From contig JBMORW010000016.1 in assembly GCA_049322695.1 (NCBI GenBank), positions 186,001-250,000 of the forward strand: a stretch of DNA of 64,000 nucleotides, read 5' to 3'. Under the pieces are notes generated by a model, which worked only from the letters and a program-made list of their open reading frames with translations, had not been told where the DNA came from and ran no database searches. Made by a program: the position numbers and the translations under genes. The stretch comes from CALGKJ01 sp049322695 (GTDB lineage: Bacteria; Bacillota; Clostridia; Lutisporales; Lutisporaceae). This document shows positions 41,251 through 49,951 of this stretch, piece by piece; positions within the stretch are counted from its first letter, which is position 1; each line of letters opens with the position of its first letter.

Positions 41251-43899
41251 ATGAAGAAACTGGTTATTGGGATATTGGCCCATGTAGATGCGGGCAAAAC
41301 AACTTTATCAGAAAGCTTACTTTATTTGAGCGGCAAAATTCGAAAATTAGGAAGGGTGGACAATAAGGACGCCTTTTTAGACAGCTATGAACTGGAAAGA
41401 GCAAGAGGGATAACTATTTTTTCGAAGCAAGCCGTATTTGAAGCAGCTGATATTCAGATTACTTTACTGGATACACCTGGCCATGTAGATTTCTCAACAG
41501 AAATGGAGAGGACTCTCCAGGTACTGGACTATGCTATTTTGGTGATAAGTGGAGCAGATGGTGTTCAGGGGCATACCAAAACCTTATGGCGTTTGCTTTC
41601 TATATATAAAATACCGGTTTTTTTGTTTATCAATAAAATGGACCAGTGTGGAACAGATAAAGGTAAAATAATTAATGAATTAAAGAGACAGTTGGATGAT
41701 GGATGCATTGACTTTGAACAGAATGAGACAGAGAATTTTAATGACCAATTGGCTATGTGTGATGAAGCACTCATGGAAGCCTATTTGAGAACAGGACTTA
41801 TCCAAACTCCACAGATTAAGAGAGCTATCAGAGAACGTAAGATATTTCCGTGCTATTTTGGTTCAGCTTTGAAATTGGAAGGTGTTGAGGTATTTATTCA
41901 GGGTGTTGTGAAGTATACCCAAGTACCTTCCTATCCGGAAGAATTTGGAGCAAAAATATTCAAAATCAGCAGGGATGAACAAGGAAACCGTCTTACCTAT
42001 ATGAAAATTACCGGAGGAAAACTCAGGGTAAGAGATGTATTGAATAATGGTGCTTGGGAAGAAAAGGTAAATCAGATTCGAATCTACTCAGGTCAAAAGT
42101 TTGAGGCTGTAAGTGAAGCAGAGGCGGGTTCGGTATGTGCAGTAACAGGACTTAGCCAGACAAAGCCCGGAGAAGGTTTAGGAAGAGAGGAAGCATCAAA
42201 TATCCCCATATTGGAGCCTGTATTGTCCTATCAAATAATACTTCCTGAAGGTTGTGACCCAAGAGTGATGATCCCTAAGCTGCGTATTATTGAGGAGGAG
42301 GAACCGGAGCTTCATATTGTCTGGGATGAACAGCTTAAGGAAATCCAGGTACAGATTATGGGTGAGGTTCAAATAGAAGTCCTGCAAAATATTATAAAAA
42401 GTCGATTTGGTGTCGAGGTATCTTTTGATTCGGGTAAGATTGTGTATAAAGAGACTATTAGAAATACCGTAGAAGGGGTTGGACACTTTGAGCCACTGCG
42501 GCACTATGCGGAGGTCCACTTATTAATGGAGCCCGGAGAACGAGACAGCGGCCTACAGTTTGAAGCAAAATGCAGTGAAGAAATACTGGACAGGAGCTGG
42601 CAAAGGCTTGTTTTATCCCATCTAAAAGAGAAAGCACATAAAGGGGTTCTCACTGGGGCGGCAATAACAGATATGAAAATCACTCTGGTTTCAGGCAGAG
42701 CGCATAGTAAGCATACACAAGGCGGTGACTTTAGAGAGGCTACCTATCGTGCAGTACGTCAAGGCTTAAAGGAAGCGGAATCTGTATTGCTGGAGCCATA
42801 TTATTCCTTTTATCTTGAACTGCCCGAGAAAATGGTAGGCAGAGCTATGACAGATATTGAGAAAATGCACGGAACGTGCCATGTTAAACACATAGAAGGT
42901 GAAACTGCAGTTCTCACAGGAACAGCTCCTGTTGCTGCAATGAGAAACTATCAGAAGGATGTCACGGCTTATACCAAAGGTCAGGGCAGACTATTCTGCA
43001 GTCTGAAGGGATACGAACCCTGCCATAATACTGATGAAGTAATAGAAATGATAGGATACAATTCTGATAGGGATGTCCATAATCCGTCAGATTCAGTATT
43101 TTGTGCTAATGGTTCCGTATTTTTAGTTAGTTGGGATGAAGTAAAGCACTATATGCATGTAGAAAGCTTCTTGCAAAAAAAAGATAGTTTATTGGAAGCT
43201 GCTACTGAAAAAAAGGGAGTATATTCAGGAGAGAAATGGATTGACACTGAGGAAGTAGACAGGATTCTTAATCAAACCTATTATGCAAATCAAGGGAAGA
43301 AGTCTGTCTGGCAAAAAAGAATAGCTGTTCCTGAAGATTATAAGCAAACGATCAATATAAAAAAGCTTAAAGATGCCAAAGATGAATATCTTCTTGTTGA
43401 TGGCTACAATATAATCTTTGCATGGCCTGAACTAAAGGAGCTTGCAGAGGATAATCTGGACGCTGCAAGATCAAAGCTGCTAGATTATCTCAGCAAATAT
43501 CAGGGTGTTCAGGGATGCCGGATTATTGCTGTGTTTGATGCTCATCGTGTCCAGAGGCATAGTGAGGAAATAATCGATTATGATAACCTACATGTGGTGT
43601 ATACCAGAGAGGCACAGACTGCAGATCATTTTATTGAAAGATTTGCCTGTGATAACCAGAAAAAATATAATATAACTGTTGCTACTTCAGACGGTTTACA
43701 GCAGATCATTATCAGGGGAGCAGGCTGCTCTGTATTGTCTGCCAGAGAGTTGAAGGAGGAAATTGAGAGAGCCAACGAAAGAGTTATTCAAGCCTATCAG
43801 GAAATGCAGGCTGCGAATCAAAATTATTTGGAGGATGCATTATCTTATGAAACAAAGCAGCAGATGGATGAGCTCTTCAAAGAAGAAAAAGACCGTTAG
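41251..43899 (+). CDS. Tet(M)/EF-G-like translational GTPase fused to a C-terminal NYN (YacP) nuclease domain
   Basis: 882 residues. G1 GILAHVDAGKTTLSES (8-23), G2 ERARGITI, G3 DTPGH, and G4 INKMD are all intact, followed by EF-G domains II-V to about residue 625 as in ribosomal protection proteins. The Tet(M) domain-IV tip YSPVSTP that displaces tetracycline is replaced by an AHSKHTQGGD segment, and the tetracycline-type C-terminal helix is absent. From about 710, LLVDGYNIIFAWPELKELAE, then IIAVFDAHRV and VATSDGLQQIII, give the acidic residues of a NYN/YacP endoribonuclease. It probably acts on the ribosome (rescue, rRNA or mRNA cleavage) rather than drug resistance. Confidence 0.85.
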   Translation: MKKLVIGILAHVDAGKTTLSESLLYLSGKIRKLGRVDNKDAFLDSYELERARGITIFSKQAVFEAADIQITLLDTPGHVDFSTEMERTLQVLDYAILVISGADGVQGHTKTLWRLLSIYKIPVFLFINKMDQCGTDKGKIINELKRQLDDGCIDFEQNETENFNDQLAMCDEALMEAYLRTGLIQTPQIKRAIRERKIFPCYFGSALKLEGVEVFIQGVVKYTQVPSYPEEFGAKIFKISRDEQGNRLTYMKITGGKLRVRDVLNNGAWEEKVNQIRIYSGQKFEAVSEAEAGSVCAVTGLSQTKPGEGLGREEASNIPILEPVLSYQIILPEGCDPRVMIPKLRIIEEEEPELHIVWDEQLKEIQVQIMGEVQIEVLQNIIKSRFGVEVSFDSGKIVYKETIRNTVEGVGHFEPLRHYAEVHLLMEPGERDSGLQFEAKCSEEILDRSWQRLVLSHLKEKAHKGVLTGAAITDMKITLVSGRAHSKHTQGGDFREATYRAVRQGLKEAESVLLEPYYSFYLELPEKMVGRAMTDIEKMHGTCHVKHIEGETAVLTGTAPVAAMRNYQKDVTAYTKGQGRLFCSLKGYEPCHNTDEVIEMIGYNSDRDVHNPSDSVFCANGSVFLVSWDEVKHYMHVESFLQKKDSLLEAATEKKGVYSGEKWIDTEEVDRILNQTYYANQGKKSVWQKRIAVPEDYKQTINIKKLKDAKDEYLLVDGYNIIFAWPELKELAEDNLDAARSKLLDYLSKYQGVQGCRIIAVFDAHRVQRHSEEIIDYDNLHVVYTREAQTADHFIERFACDNQKKYNITVATSDGLQQIIIRGAGCSVLSARELKEEIERANERVIQAYQEMQAANQNYLEDALSYETKQQMDELFKEEKDR

Positions 43900-43989
43900 G
43901 AAGCATTATTATAGAGCATCAGCATATTTCTCTAGCTGCAGAGAAGTATTTGCGGCAGAGGAGTTGATTTTGTCTGATGACTGGAGCTG

Positions 43990-44517
43990 TTAGGTGCGGC
44001 TGATTTGACTAACAAAGCTTATTTTCATAAGGCGGTTTATGAATTTTATAAGGCAAATACTCCAGATGCCTGCATATACAAGGGAGAATGAGAAAAATAT
44101 CAAAAGAATTAAAGGCGTTGATAGGGAGTTGGTTAGATTTACAAACACTGAAATGCCAACAATATAGGTTAAAAAAATCAAACCAAAAGATAGTGCTGTG
44201 CTTGATATTAATATGGAAACTACTACTCCCTTCCTATTAAGCAATGACCCGATAACGATACCCAGTAGCCCGGTGGCACAAAGCAGAATTATAGCCTCCT
44301 GTGTACAAACTAAAGCAAGAATTAATGCAGAAGAAATAAAGACGGTAAATCCAAGAGAAATATTTAAAACGGAAGCTATGGCAACAGGTAAGGTACTTAA
44401 TGGACTTAATGCCAATCCAATTATGGGTAAAAATACAGGTGCTGATTGGAATAGTACAGCTGCTGTTGTCAATATTCCTCCAGCGCAAATAAACTTGCAT
44501 ATATTCTTTTCTATCAA
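43990..44517 (-). CDS. Integral membrane protein of unknown function
   Basis: 175 residues, very hydrophobic, five to six membrane segments, with Cys and Ala clusters but no transporter motif recognised. The TTG start at 44517 is supported by AGGAGGT 6 bp upstream. It lies 39 bp after the sugar dehydrogenase gene on the same strand, so is probably co-transcribed with it. The pairing could mean a membrane anchor or electron acceptor for that enzyme, but nothing in the sequence proves this. Confidence 0.6.
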   Translation of the reverse strand: MIEKNICKFICAGGILTTAAVLFQSAPVFLPIIGLALSPLSTLPVAIASVLNISLGFTVFISSALILALVCTQEAIILLCATGLLGIVIGSLLNRKGVVVSILISSTALSFGLIFLTYIVGISVFVNLTNSLSTPLILLIFFSFSLVYAGIWSICLIKFINRLMKISFVSQISRT

Positions 44518-44556
44518 CTTATACCTCCTGTCAGGTACTACTTTAAAAGTTATGAA

Positions 44557-45978
44557 TCAAGGAATAATTTCAAAAACAGTACCTAGGTTAGAATCAGTCA
44601 CATTCATGGAGCCATAAACCCCTAGATAAAGTCTGGTCTGATTGAGATTTGTTCCCAAACTAACATAAAAAGCTGATTGAGATCCAAAATCATAATCTGT
44701 TTCAATAACGCCAAAATCACTTAATTTACAATCTGTTCTTACTCTGGTATATGCTAATACTCCTCTAGCAGGAGTTTGTGAAGCATGTCTATGCTCTCTA
44801 GCAAAATCAGTAAACACAATACTTTTCTTTAAAAAGGGGATTCCATTGCCCATATATGGCTGTACTCCTGTAAGTGCAGTCCCTCCAAACTTATCAGGTC
44901 GGGGCTCTTTATGAAAATAACTGGTTAGAGGCTGAAGGCGCTGCACAGAAGTTTTTACTGCTTCATTGTAATAAGCAATTGTTTTCTCATCAAATGTCGG
45001 ATTTGCAGAGCAGCCCCTTATAATCGAAGTAGGAAAAATACCTTCCCACCCTCGCCAGCCAAAGTTAATAAATCCTTCTTGGTCAGGCTCAGATTTCATT
45101 AGAGAAGCTTGAATAAGCTTAGTAACCGGTATTGGCTTGTAGTGAAGAAAAGAAAAAATCGACTCTACCATATCCTGACCGACATTTCCCACATATTTGA
45201 TATACTGATTATAAAACCTTTGAAATGAAATGCCGGGTATATTGCGGACACCTTTTGCAATTACAGTAAGCGTTTCCTGTATAGGTGCAGGGAGTTCACT
45301 AAAACGTGTGACTGAGGGCGGGTTATTTATGTATGTGTTTTTAGTTACATCAATTTCAATTATTTTACCCGCGATTTCCATATCATCCTGACTCAGATTA
45401 AATGGATCATAGCCTGATCCGCCATCTCCGGTTGTTAACACAAGTTTTCCTGTTTCAGGTGAAAAGTTTAAACTATTGACGCCATTATGATTAAAAAATG
45501 GTCTTCTCAAATTAAGTAAAGTACGCCGTTTTTGAGGTCTGCCATTCGTTTGAAAAATCCATTCTTCAACTGTATCAATATGATCATATCGAGTTTTTCT
45601 ATTTGTCCACCTTAGGTTTAAGGTTTCGGGATCACACGGATCAGGCTTAAATAATTCAGTGAGAGCGCCTGGACCTTGTGTTCCGGCTACTGAGTAATGC
45701 AGATAAAATAAGCCGTTATAATAAAATTCAGGATGAAACGCTAGCCCCAGCAGTCCGCGTTCATCATACCCACCGTCAGAAATACCTAGTCTTATGATTC
45801 TCGGGCGAATATCTAAAAAAGTCTTAATTGCTCCATTCCCTATATAAAAGATTTCACCTAATTGTGTTGCAATAAATAATCTTTCATTTGTGTCACCCGG
45901 TAATATAGCTGTTTTTAGAACAGTAGGCAGATTTATCTTACTAACAATGGGGCGTAAACTGACTTTAACATTTCCCAA
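44557..45978 (-). CDS. PQQ-dependent sugar dehydrogenase-like beta-propeller
   Basis: 473 residues. The six-bladed GSDH fold is indicated by LFIATQLGEIFYIGN, DERGLLGLAFHPEFYYNGLF, NHNGVNSLNFSPETGKLVLT with TGDGGSGYDPFN, GVRNIPGISFQ, and WGWEG-like FGWRGWEGIFP. TALTGVQPYMG and IVFTDFARE also fit. Known members oxidise aldoses or sorbosone with PQQ. No signal peptide is present, unusual because these enzymes are normally exported. Start TTG 45978 follows AAGGAGTG by 11 bp and the frame is closed upstream. Whether this anaerobe makes PQQ is doubtful; other ligands are possible. Confidence 0.8.
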   Translation of the reverse strand: MGNVKVSLRPIVSKINLPTVLKTAILPGDTNERLFIATQLGEIFYIGNGAIKTFLDIRPRIIRLGISDGGYDERGLLGLAFHPEFYYNGLFYLHYSVAGTQGPGALTELFKPDPCDPETLNLRWTNRKTRYDHIDTVEEWIFQTNGRPQKRRTLLNLRRPFFNHNGVNSLNFSPETGKLVLTTGDGGSGYDPFNLSQDDMEIAGKIIEIDVTKNTYINNPPSVTRFSELPAPIQETLTVIAKGVRNIPGISFQRFYNQYIKYVGNVGQDMVESIFSFLHYKPIPVTKLIQASLMKSEPDQEGFINFGWRGWEGIFPTSIIRGCSANPTFDEKTIAYYNEAVKTSVQRLQPLTSYFHKEPRPDKFGGTALTGVQPYMGNGIPFLKKSIVFTDFAREHRHASQTPARGVLAYTRVRTDCKLSDFGVIETDYDFGSQSAFYVSLGTNLNQTRLYLGVYGSMNVTDSNLGTVFEIIP

Positions 45979-45999
45979 CTGTCATTACACTCCTTCATT

Positions 46000-46021
46000 C
46001 ATATTCTTATATAAGAATATG
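46000..46021. promoter_or_regulatory. Perfect 22-bp palindrome upstream of the sugar dehydrogenase
   Basis: The arms CATATTCTTAT and ATAAGAATATG are exact complements with no spacer. It lies 22 bp before the TTG start of the dehydrogenase and 66 bp from the divergent padR promoter. It is different from the padR operator, so a second regulator probably binds here. Confidence 0.55.
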
Positions 46022-46087
46022 TGTAGAACTATTCTAATAGAATCAAATCATAAGTGCATGTAACCATAATACTTTGGAAAATATGGG

Positions 46088-46117
46088 TTGACAAAATACT
46101 ATTACTTGGAATAATAT
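46088..46117 (+). promoter_or_regulatory. Promoter of the padR-oxidoreductase operon
   Basis: TTGACA (46088-46093), 18-nt spacer, TAATAT (46112-46117). The -35 is perfect. Confidence 0.65.
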
Positions 46118-46129
46118 ATTACTAATAGC

Positions 46130-46150
46130 AATATTACTAATAGTAATATT
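46130..46150 (+). promoter_or_regulatory. Palindromic operator of the padR operon
   Basis: AATATTACTA, one base, TAGTAATATT: a perfect 10-bp dyad. The motif TATTACTAATAG also occurs as a direct repeat at 46117-46128. Placed just downstream of the -10, it fits autorepression by the PadR protein encoded next. Confidence 0.65.
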
Positions 46151-46180
46151 TATCTGATATTGTGGGGAGGAAGTGGGTTT

Positions 46181-46801
46181 ATGGACAAAATTATTCTAAG
46201 TTTATTGTTAATAAAAAGCATGACAATTTATGAGATGAGAGGGTTTATTGCTCAATTTTTAAGCTCTGTATGCAGCGATAGTCTTGGAAGCCTTCAAGCT
46301 GCTATAAAAAAACTGCTTGCTGCCAATCAAATCACTTATCATGAATATGTAGATAAGGGGCTCAATAAGAAGGAATATCGCATTACGGACAGTGGATTGG
46401 AAGCTTTTAAGAAATGGATTGAAACGCCTATGGATTTTCAAAAGGCAAAGAACATGGAAGAAAGTAAGTTCTTTTTTATGGGGATTACCCAGAAGGAAAC
46501 AAGAAAGAAGTTAATTAGAAGCTGTATTGAAAGTTTAAAGCTGGAGCAAGAGAAGTTATTACACATTCAGAGTATAGTTGAAGCCACAAAGGAGAATGTA
46601 ATTGAAAGAAATGTAGAACGTATATTGAAAGATGAAGAATTACATAAATATATACTTCAGATTTCTACGGATGAAATGCTGGAGGATACAATTTCTAATG
46701 TATATCAGTATCAGATATTTTGTTTGGAATATGGCTTGGAGAAAGTACAATTTGATATTGATTTTTTCGAGAAGATACTTATCAAGGAAGAAGGTAATTA
46801 G
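46181..46801 (+). CDS. PadR-family transcription regulator, long form
   Basis: 206 residues. The N-terminal winged helix (IILSLLLIKSMTIYEMRGFI, then SLGSLQAAIKKLLAANQITY and KKEYRITDSGLEAFKKWIE) is followed by a C-terminal helical Vir-like domain (NMEESKFFFMGITQKETRKK and helices up to 200). GGGGAGGAAG supports ATG 46181. It heads a three-gene run with a membrane protein and a FAD oxidoreductase. The palindrome over its start region suggests it represses the operon and is relieved by an unknown ligand. Confidence 0.9.
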   Translation: MDKIILSLLLIKSMTIYEMRGFIAQFLSSVCSDSLGSLQAAIKKLLAANQITYHEYVDKGLNKKEYRITDSGLEAFKKWIETPMDFQKAKNMEESKFFFMGITQKETRKKLIRSCIESLKLEQEKLLHIQSIVEATKENVIERNVERILKDEELHKYILQISTDEMLEDTISNVYQYQIFCLEYGLEKVQFDIDFFEKILIKEEGN

Positions 46802-46863
46802 TGCACTAGTTTTCCTTCTCATACTGTCTGTCGATTTTTATTTGTGAAAGTGAGGATAAAAAT

Positions 46864-47235
46864 ATGATAACAATTATTGGGGCGTTGCTATTTTGCATAC
46901 CTATAATGCTGTATACTCTTCTAGCATTTGGATTTCCGTTTGGTGAGCTGGCATTAGGCGGGAAATATAAAGTAATGCCGCTGAAGCTTAGAATGGTATG
47001 TGCTATATTAATTCCAGTTCAACTGTTTGCAGTAATGATAATTTTGCAAACCGGAGGTATTATGCCACTTTTGTTTTCAATAAAAGTCACAAAAATGATT
47101 TGCTTATTCTTTGCTGCTTATTTGTCTTTAAACACAGTAATGTGTGTGTTTTCAAAAAGTAAAAAAGAAAAGTATGTTTCAGGTACTCTCGCCGCCTTAT
47201 CTGCAGTATGCTGTTGGATATTGGCGTTTAGTTAG
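46864..47235 (+). CDS. Small four-helix membrane protein in the padR operon
   Basis: 123 residues, four hydrophobic segments (about 2-22, 43-63, 70-90, 102-120). LLAFGFPFGELALGGKYKVMPLKLR is a loop between the first two helices. The GGKYKVMP pattern is found in a common small integral-membrane family of Firmicutes of unknown function. The gene lies 62 bp after padR and 48 bp before the oxidoreductase. Confidence 0.6.
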   Translation: MITIIGALLFCIPIMLYTLLAFGFPFGELALGGKYKVMPLKLRMVCAILIPVQLFAVMIILQTGGIMPLLFSIKVTKMICLFFAAYLSLNTVMCVFSKSKKEKYVSGTLAALSAVCCWILAFS

Positions 47236-47283
47236 TAAAGCTAGTTATTTAACGCACTACATAGTAAAATTGGGGGAATAAAT

Positions 47284-48780
47284 TTGAAAAGAGTAGCTAT
47301 TATCGGCGGAGGCATTGCCGGGCTTAGTGCAGGGATATTTGCACAAAAAAATGGTTTTGAAAGTGTTATAGTGGAGAAACATCATACTCTTGGTGGAGAG
47401 TGTACAGGCTGGGAAAGGCAGGGTTACCACATAGATGGTTGTATTCACTGGTTGGTTGGTACCAAAGAAGGGACACAGATGCATGACCTTTGGAAGGCAG
47501 TGGGTGCACTGGATGGGGTTGAGATTTACCATCCTGAGAGTTTTATAGCGGTCGAACACGACGGTGTTACTGTACATTTCTATCGGGACCTAAATCGTAT
47601 CAAGTCAAGTTGGTTGGAAATATCACCGGAAGACAAAGGCATTATTGAAGAGTTTTGCAAGGATATAAGACAGCTGCAATCCTTTTCTATACCAACAGGA
47701 AAGCCGATGGATTTAATGAATATAGCTGAAAAGCTAAGGTACATTCTCTCAATGAAGGATGTTGGCCCAATCATGCAGAAGTACGGAAAAATCAGTGTCA
47801 AGGATTTAGCCAATAAGTTTAGACATCCTGCACTGAGGGAAGCTATCAATTCCTTTATGCCAGAGGGAGATTATAGTGCTATATCTGTTATTTTTCCCCT
47901 GGGAACTTTCACAGGGGGGCAGTCTTCTATTCCTATCGGAGGCTCCAAGGCGCTGGCACAACGTATGGTAAGCAAATATCTGTCTTTGGGTGGAAGAATT
48001 GAGACCTCCTGTGAGATTATTGAAGCTGATATCCAAGGCAGGTTGGTTAAAAGCATTAAATCCAAAGAGGGAAAAGTCTTTATGGCAGATTACTTTATTG
48101 CTGCCTGCGATGCTAAGGTTTTGTATGAGCAGCTGCTAAAGGGACGGTATACTGACCGGGAGTTTCAGAAAAGATATGACAATCCTGATATATATCCTTT
48201 GGCATCCAATGTTTATGTAGGAATAGGATATGAAGGCTCAACGAGTGATATTCCGCGTACCCTCAAATTCCCTGTACAATCTTTAGGTATTAATCAGAAT
48301 CAGAAGCCAGTAAAGTATTTACAGATAACGCACTATGGTTATGAGCCCAACTTTGCTCCAAAGGGTCATACTGTAATAACAGCAGCTATTAATCAGTTCG
48401 AGCCGGAGCTAAAAGCATGGGAGATATTAGTTAAGGATAAAGTAGAATATGATAAGGAAAAGATCCGAATCGGACAAGCTGTAATCCATGCACTGGAAAC
48501 TCATTTTCCAAATATGAAGGGAAAGCTTAAGCTGCTTGATGTAGCTTCGCCGCAAACATATGTACGATACTGCAATGCTTTCCGTGGTGCATTTATGGCT
48601 TTTTGGCCGACTATAACCGGAAAGCCTCTTGTCCATACAGGTTATGTAAAAGGACTTAATAATATAGTATTAAGCGGACAGTGGCTGCAGCCGCCCGGAG
48701 GGCTCCCAACAGCTCTTATTACCGGTAAGGACACAATTATGAGGATTTGCAGGAGCGAAAAGAAGGCTTTTTTGGGATAA
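47284..48780 (+). CDS. FAD-dependent oxidoreductase, phytoene-desaturase-like
   Basis: 498 residues. The N-terminal Rossmann motif VAIIGGGIAGLSAGIFAQKN with VEKHHTLGGECTGWERQGYH matches the CrtI/amine-oxidase fold. IPIGGSKALAQRMVSKYLSLGG and the C-terminal AFRGAFMAFWPT and VLSGQWLQPPGGLPTALITG complete the FAD-binding halves. Members desaturate carotenoids or oxidise related lipids, but no crtB-like or terpenoid gene is near, so the substrate is open. The TTG start at 47284 follows GGGGGAAT. It is under control of the upstream PadR operon or a read-through transcript. Confidence 0.85.
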   Translation: MKRVAIIGGGIAGLSAGIFAQKNGFESVIVEKHHTLGGECTGWERQGYHIDGCIHWLVGTKEGTQMHDLWKAVGALDGVEIYHPESFIAVEHDGVTVHFYRDLNRIKSSWLEISPEDKGIIEEFCKDIRQLQSFSIPTGKPMDLMNIAEKLRYILSMKDVGPIMQKYGKISVKDLANKFRHPALREAINSFMPEGDYSAISVIFPLGTFTGGQSSIPIGGSKALAQRMVSKYLSLGGRIETSCEIIEADIQGRLVKSIKSKEGKVFMADYFIAACDAKVLYEQLLKGRYTDREFQKRYDNPDIYPLASNVYVGIGYEGSTSDIPRTLKFPVQSLGINQNQKPVKYLQITHYGYEPNFAPKGHTVITAAINQFEPELKAWEILVKDKVEYDKEKIRIGQAVIHALETHFPNMKGKLKLLDVASPQTYVRYCNAFRGAFMAFWPTITGKPLVHTGYVKGLNNIVLSGQWLQPPGGLPTALITGKDTIMRICRSEKKAFLG

Positions 48781-48942
48781 GTGCAGGATAGTATAATAAC
48801 AACCGGTATCTATTCCATTACTTCAGTGCATAACACCTGCGGACATAATAAGTTGATAAAAAAAACTCCCAAAAATGCTCGAATAGTATTACCAAATGTG
48901 TCATAATAATGGTATAAAATTACATCGCTGGAGGTTGCGCGT

Positions 48943-49818
48943 TTGGAGTTATTGAGCAGTAAAGTTATTAAAAGTATAAATGACGTCATGCCTGAAGAGC
49001 CTGAGTCATACTATAACTCAGATTTGGTAGTATTTAAACCTAGATTTTTTGTAGGTGGTGTTAGTCAGTTCAACTACTATCATTTTGTGATACCAAGGGT
49101 AGAAATCCCATCCTTTAATGTTGATAATAAGGTGATAAATCTGCACAAAAACATGATATTTCCTACTAATCCGGGTCAAAGGCTATTTGTCTCCCCTACC
49201 ACTTTAAAGCAAAATGATTTTAAAGATATTAAATTTATTGCCATGTTCTTTGAAAAACAAAAGCTTCAGGAATTAACTAAAGAAGAGTTCAATAAAACAG
49301 ATTTTTCGTTTTGTAATAAACTGTACTGTTTAAGTAATAACTTGTCTTCACTTATTTCCAAGTTTGAAACAGAGTTTAGAGTCAAGCAGCTTGGATATCA
49401 TTTCATTCTTGATTGTCTTTCTACAGAGTTAGCTATTAACTTGCTGAGAGAGCTCAAATGTAATATTCATGGTGGAGACGGATTTCGCAGATACACTGCA
49501 AGGAAGGACATAAATATAGCAATTGATTATCTTTGGGAAAATGATAATTCTGAGTTTTCACTGGATAAGCTGTGCAGGATTGTGAATTTAAGCCCATATT
49601 ATTTTATGAGACTTTTTAAGGATAATACCGGCAAAACTCCTTATGATTATTATATGGATATCAAAATCAATAAAGCGAAGCAATATCTTAAGGCAGGAAA
49701 GCATTCAATTACAGAAATATGCTTTATACTTGGGTTTTCCAGCCACAGTCATTTTTCTTCAATTTTCAAAAGAAAGGTTGGGCTAACACCCTCAGAGTTC
49801 ATTAAGTCCATCCAGTAA
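48943..49818 (+). CDS. AraC-family transcription regulator
   Basis: 291 residues. The N-terminal ~165 residues form a cupin-like sensor (FNYYHFVIPRVEIPSFNVDN and beta strands to 120). The C-terminal two-HTH AraC domain runs from about 185: NDNSEFSLDKLCRIVNLSPYYFMRLFKD, then TGKTPYDYYMDIKINKAKQYLK, and the second HTH SITEICFILGFSSHSHFSSIF with the canonical GLTPSEF-like ending. The TTG start follows CTGGAGG. Target genes are unknown; the gene downstream is a stalk-domain protein on the same strand. Confidence 0.88.
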   Translation: MELLSSKVIKSINDVMPEEPESYYNSDLVVFKPRFFVGGVSQFNYYHFVIPRVEIPSFNVDNKVINLHKNMIFPTNPGQRLFVSPTTLKQNDFKDIKFIAMFFEKQKLQELTKEEFNKTDFSFCNKLYCLSNNLSSLISKFETEFRVKQLGYHFILDCLSTELAINLLRELKCNIHGGDGFRRYTARKDINIAIDYLWENDNSEFSLDKLCRIVNLSPYYFMRLFKDNTGKTPYDYYMDIKINKAKQYLKAGKHSITEICFILGFSSHSHFSSIFKRKVGLTPSEFIKSIQ

Positions 49819-49914
49819 TCCATTTATACAAGTACTTTAGTTAAATAAAAAGCAATATTAATGTAATTATTTGGCAATATTGTGATATCATGGGGATGGT
49901 CATTGATAATATAA

Positions 49915-49944
49915 TCTCCTTATAAAAATGTTATATAAGGAGAG
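49915..49944 (+). promoter_or_regulatory. Hairpin that sequesters the ribosome site of the stalk-domain gene
   Basis: TCTCCTTATA (49915-49924) and TATAAGGAGA (49934-49943) are perfect arms around a 9-nt loop. The 3' arm contains the AAGGAG Shine-Dalgarno 8 bp before ATG 49952, so the folded form would block translation initiation. Confidence 0.65.
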
Positions 49945-49951
49945 ATTTATA

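Noticed and set aside
41251..43100. Tetracycline resistance by tet(M)
   Set aside because: The YSPVSTP loop and C-terminal helix of Tet(M) are absent; the protein carries a nuclease domain instead.
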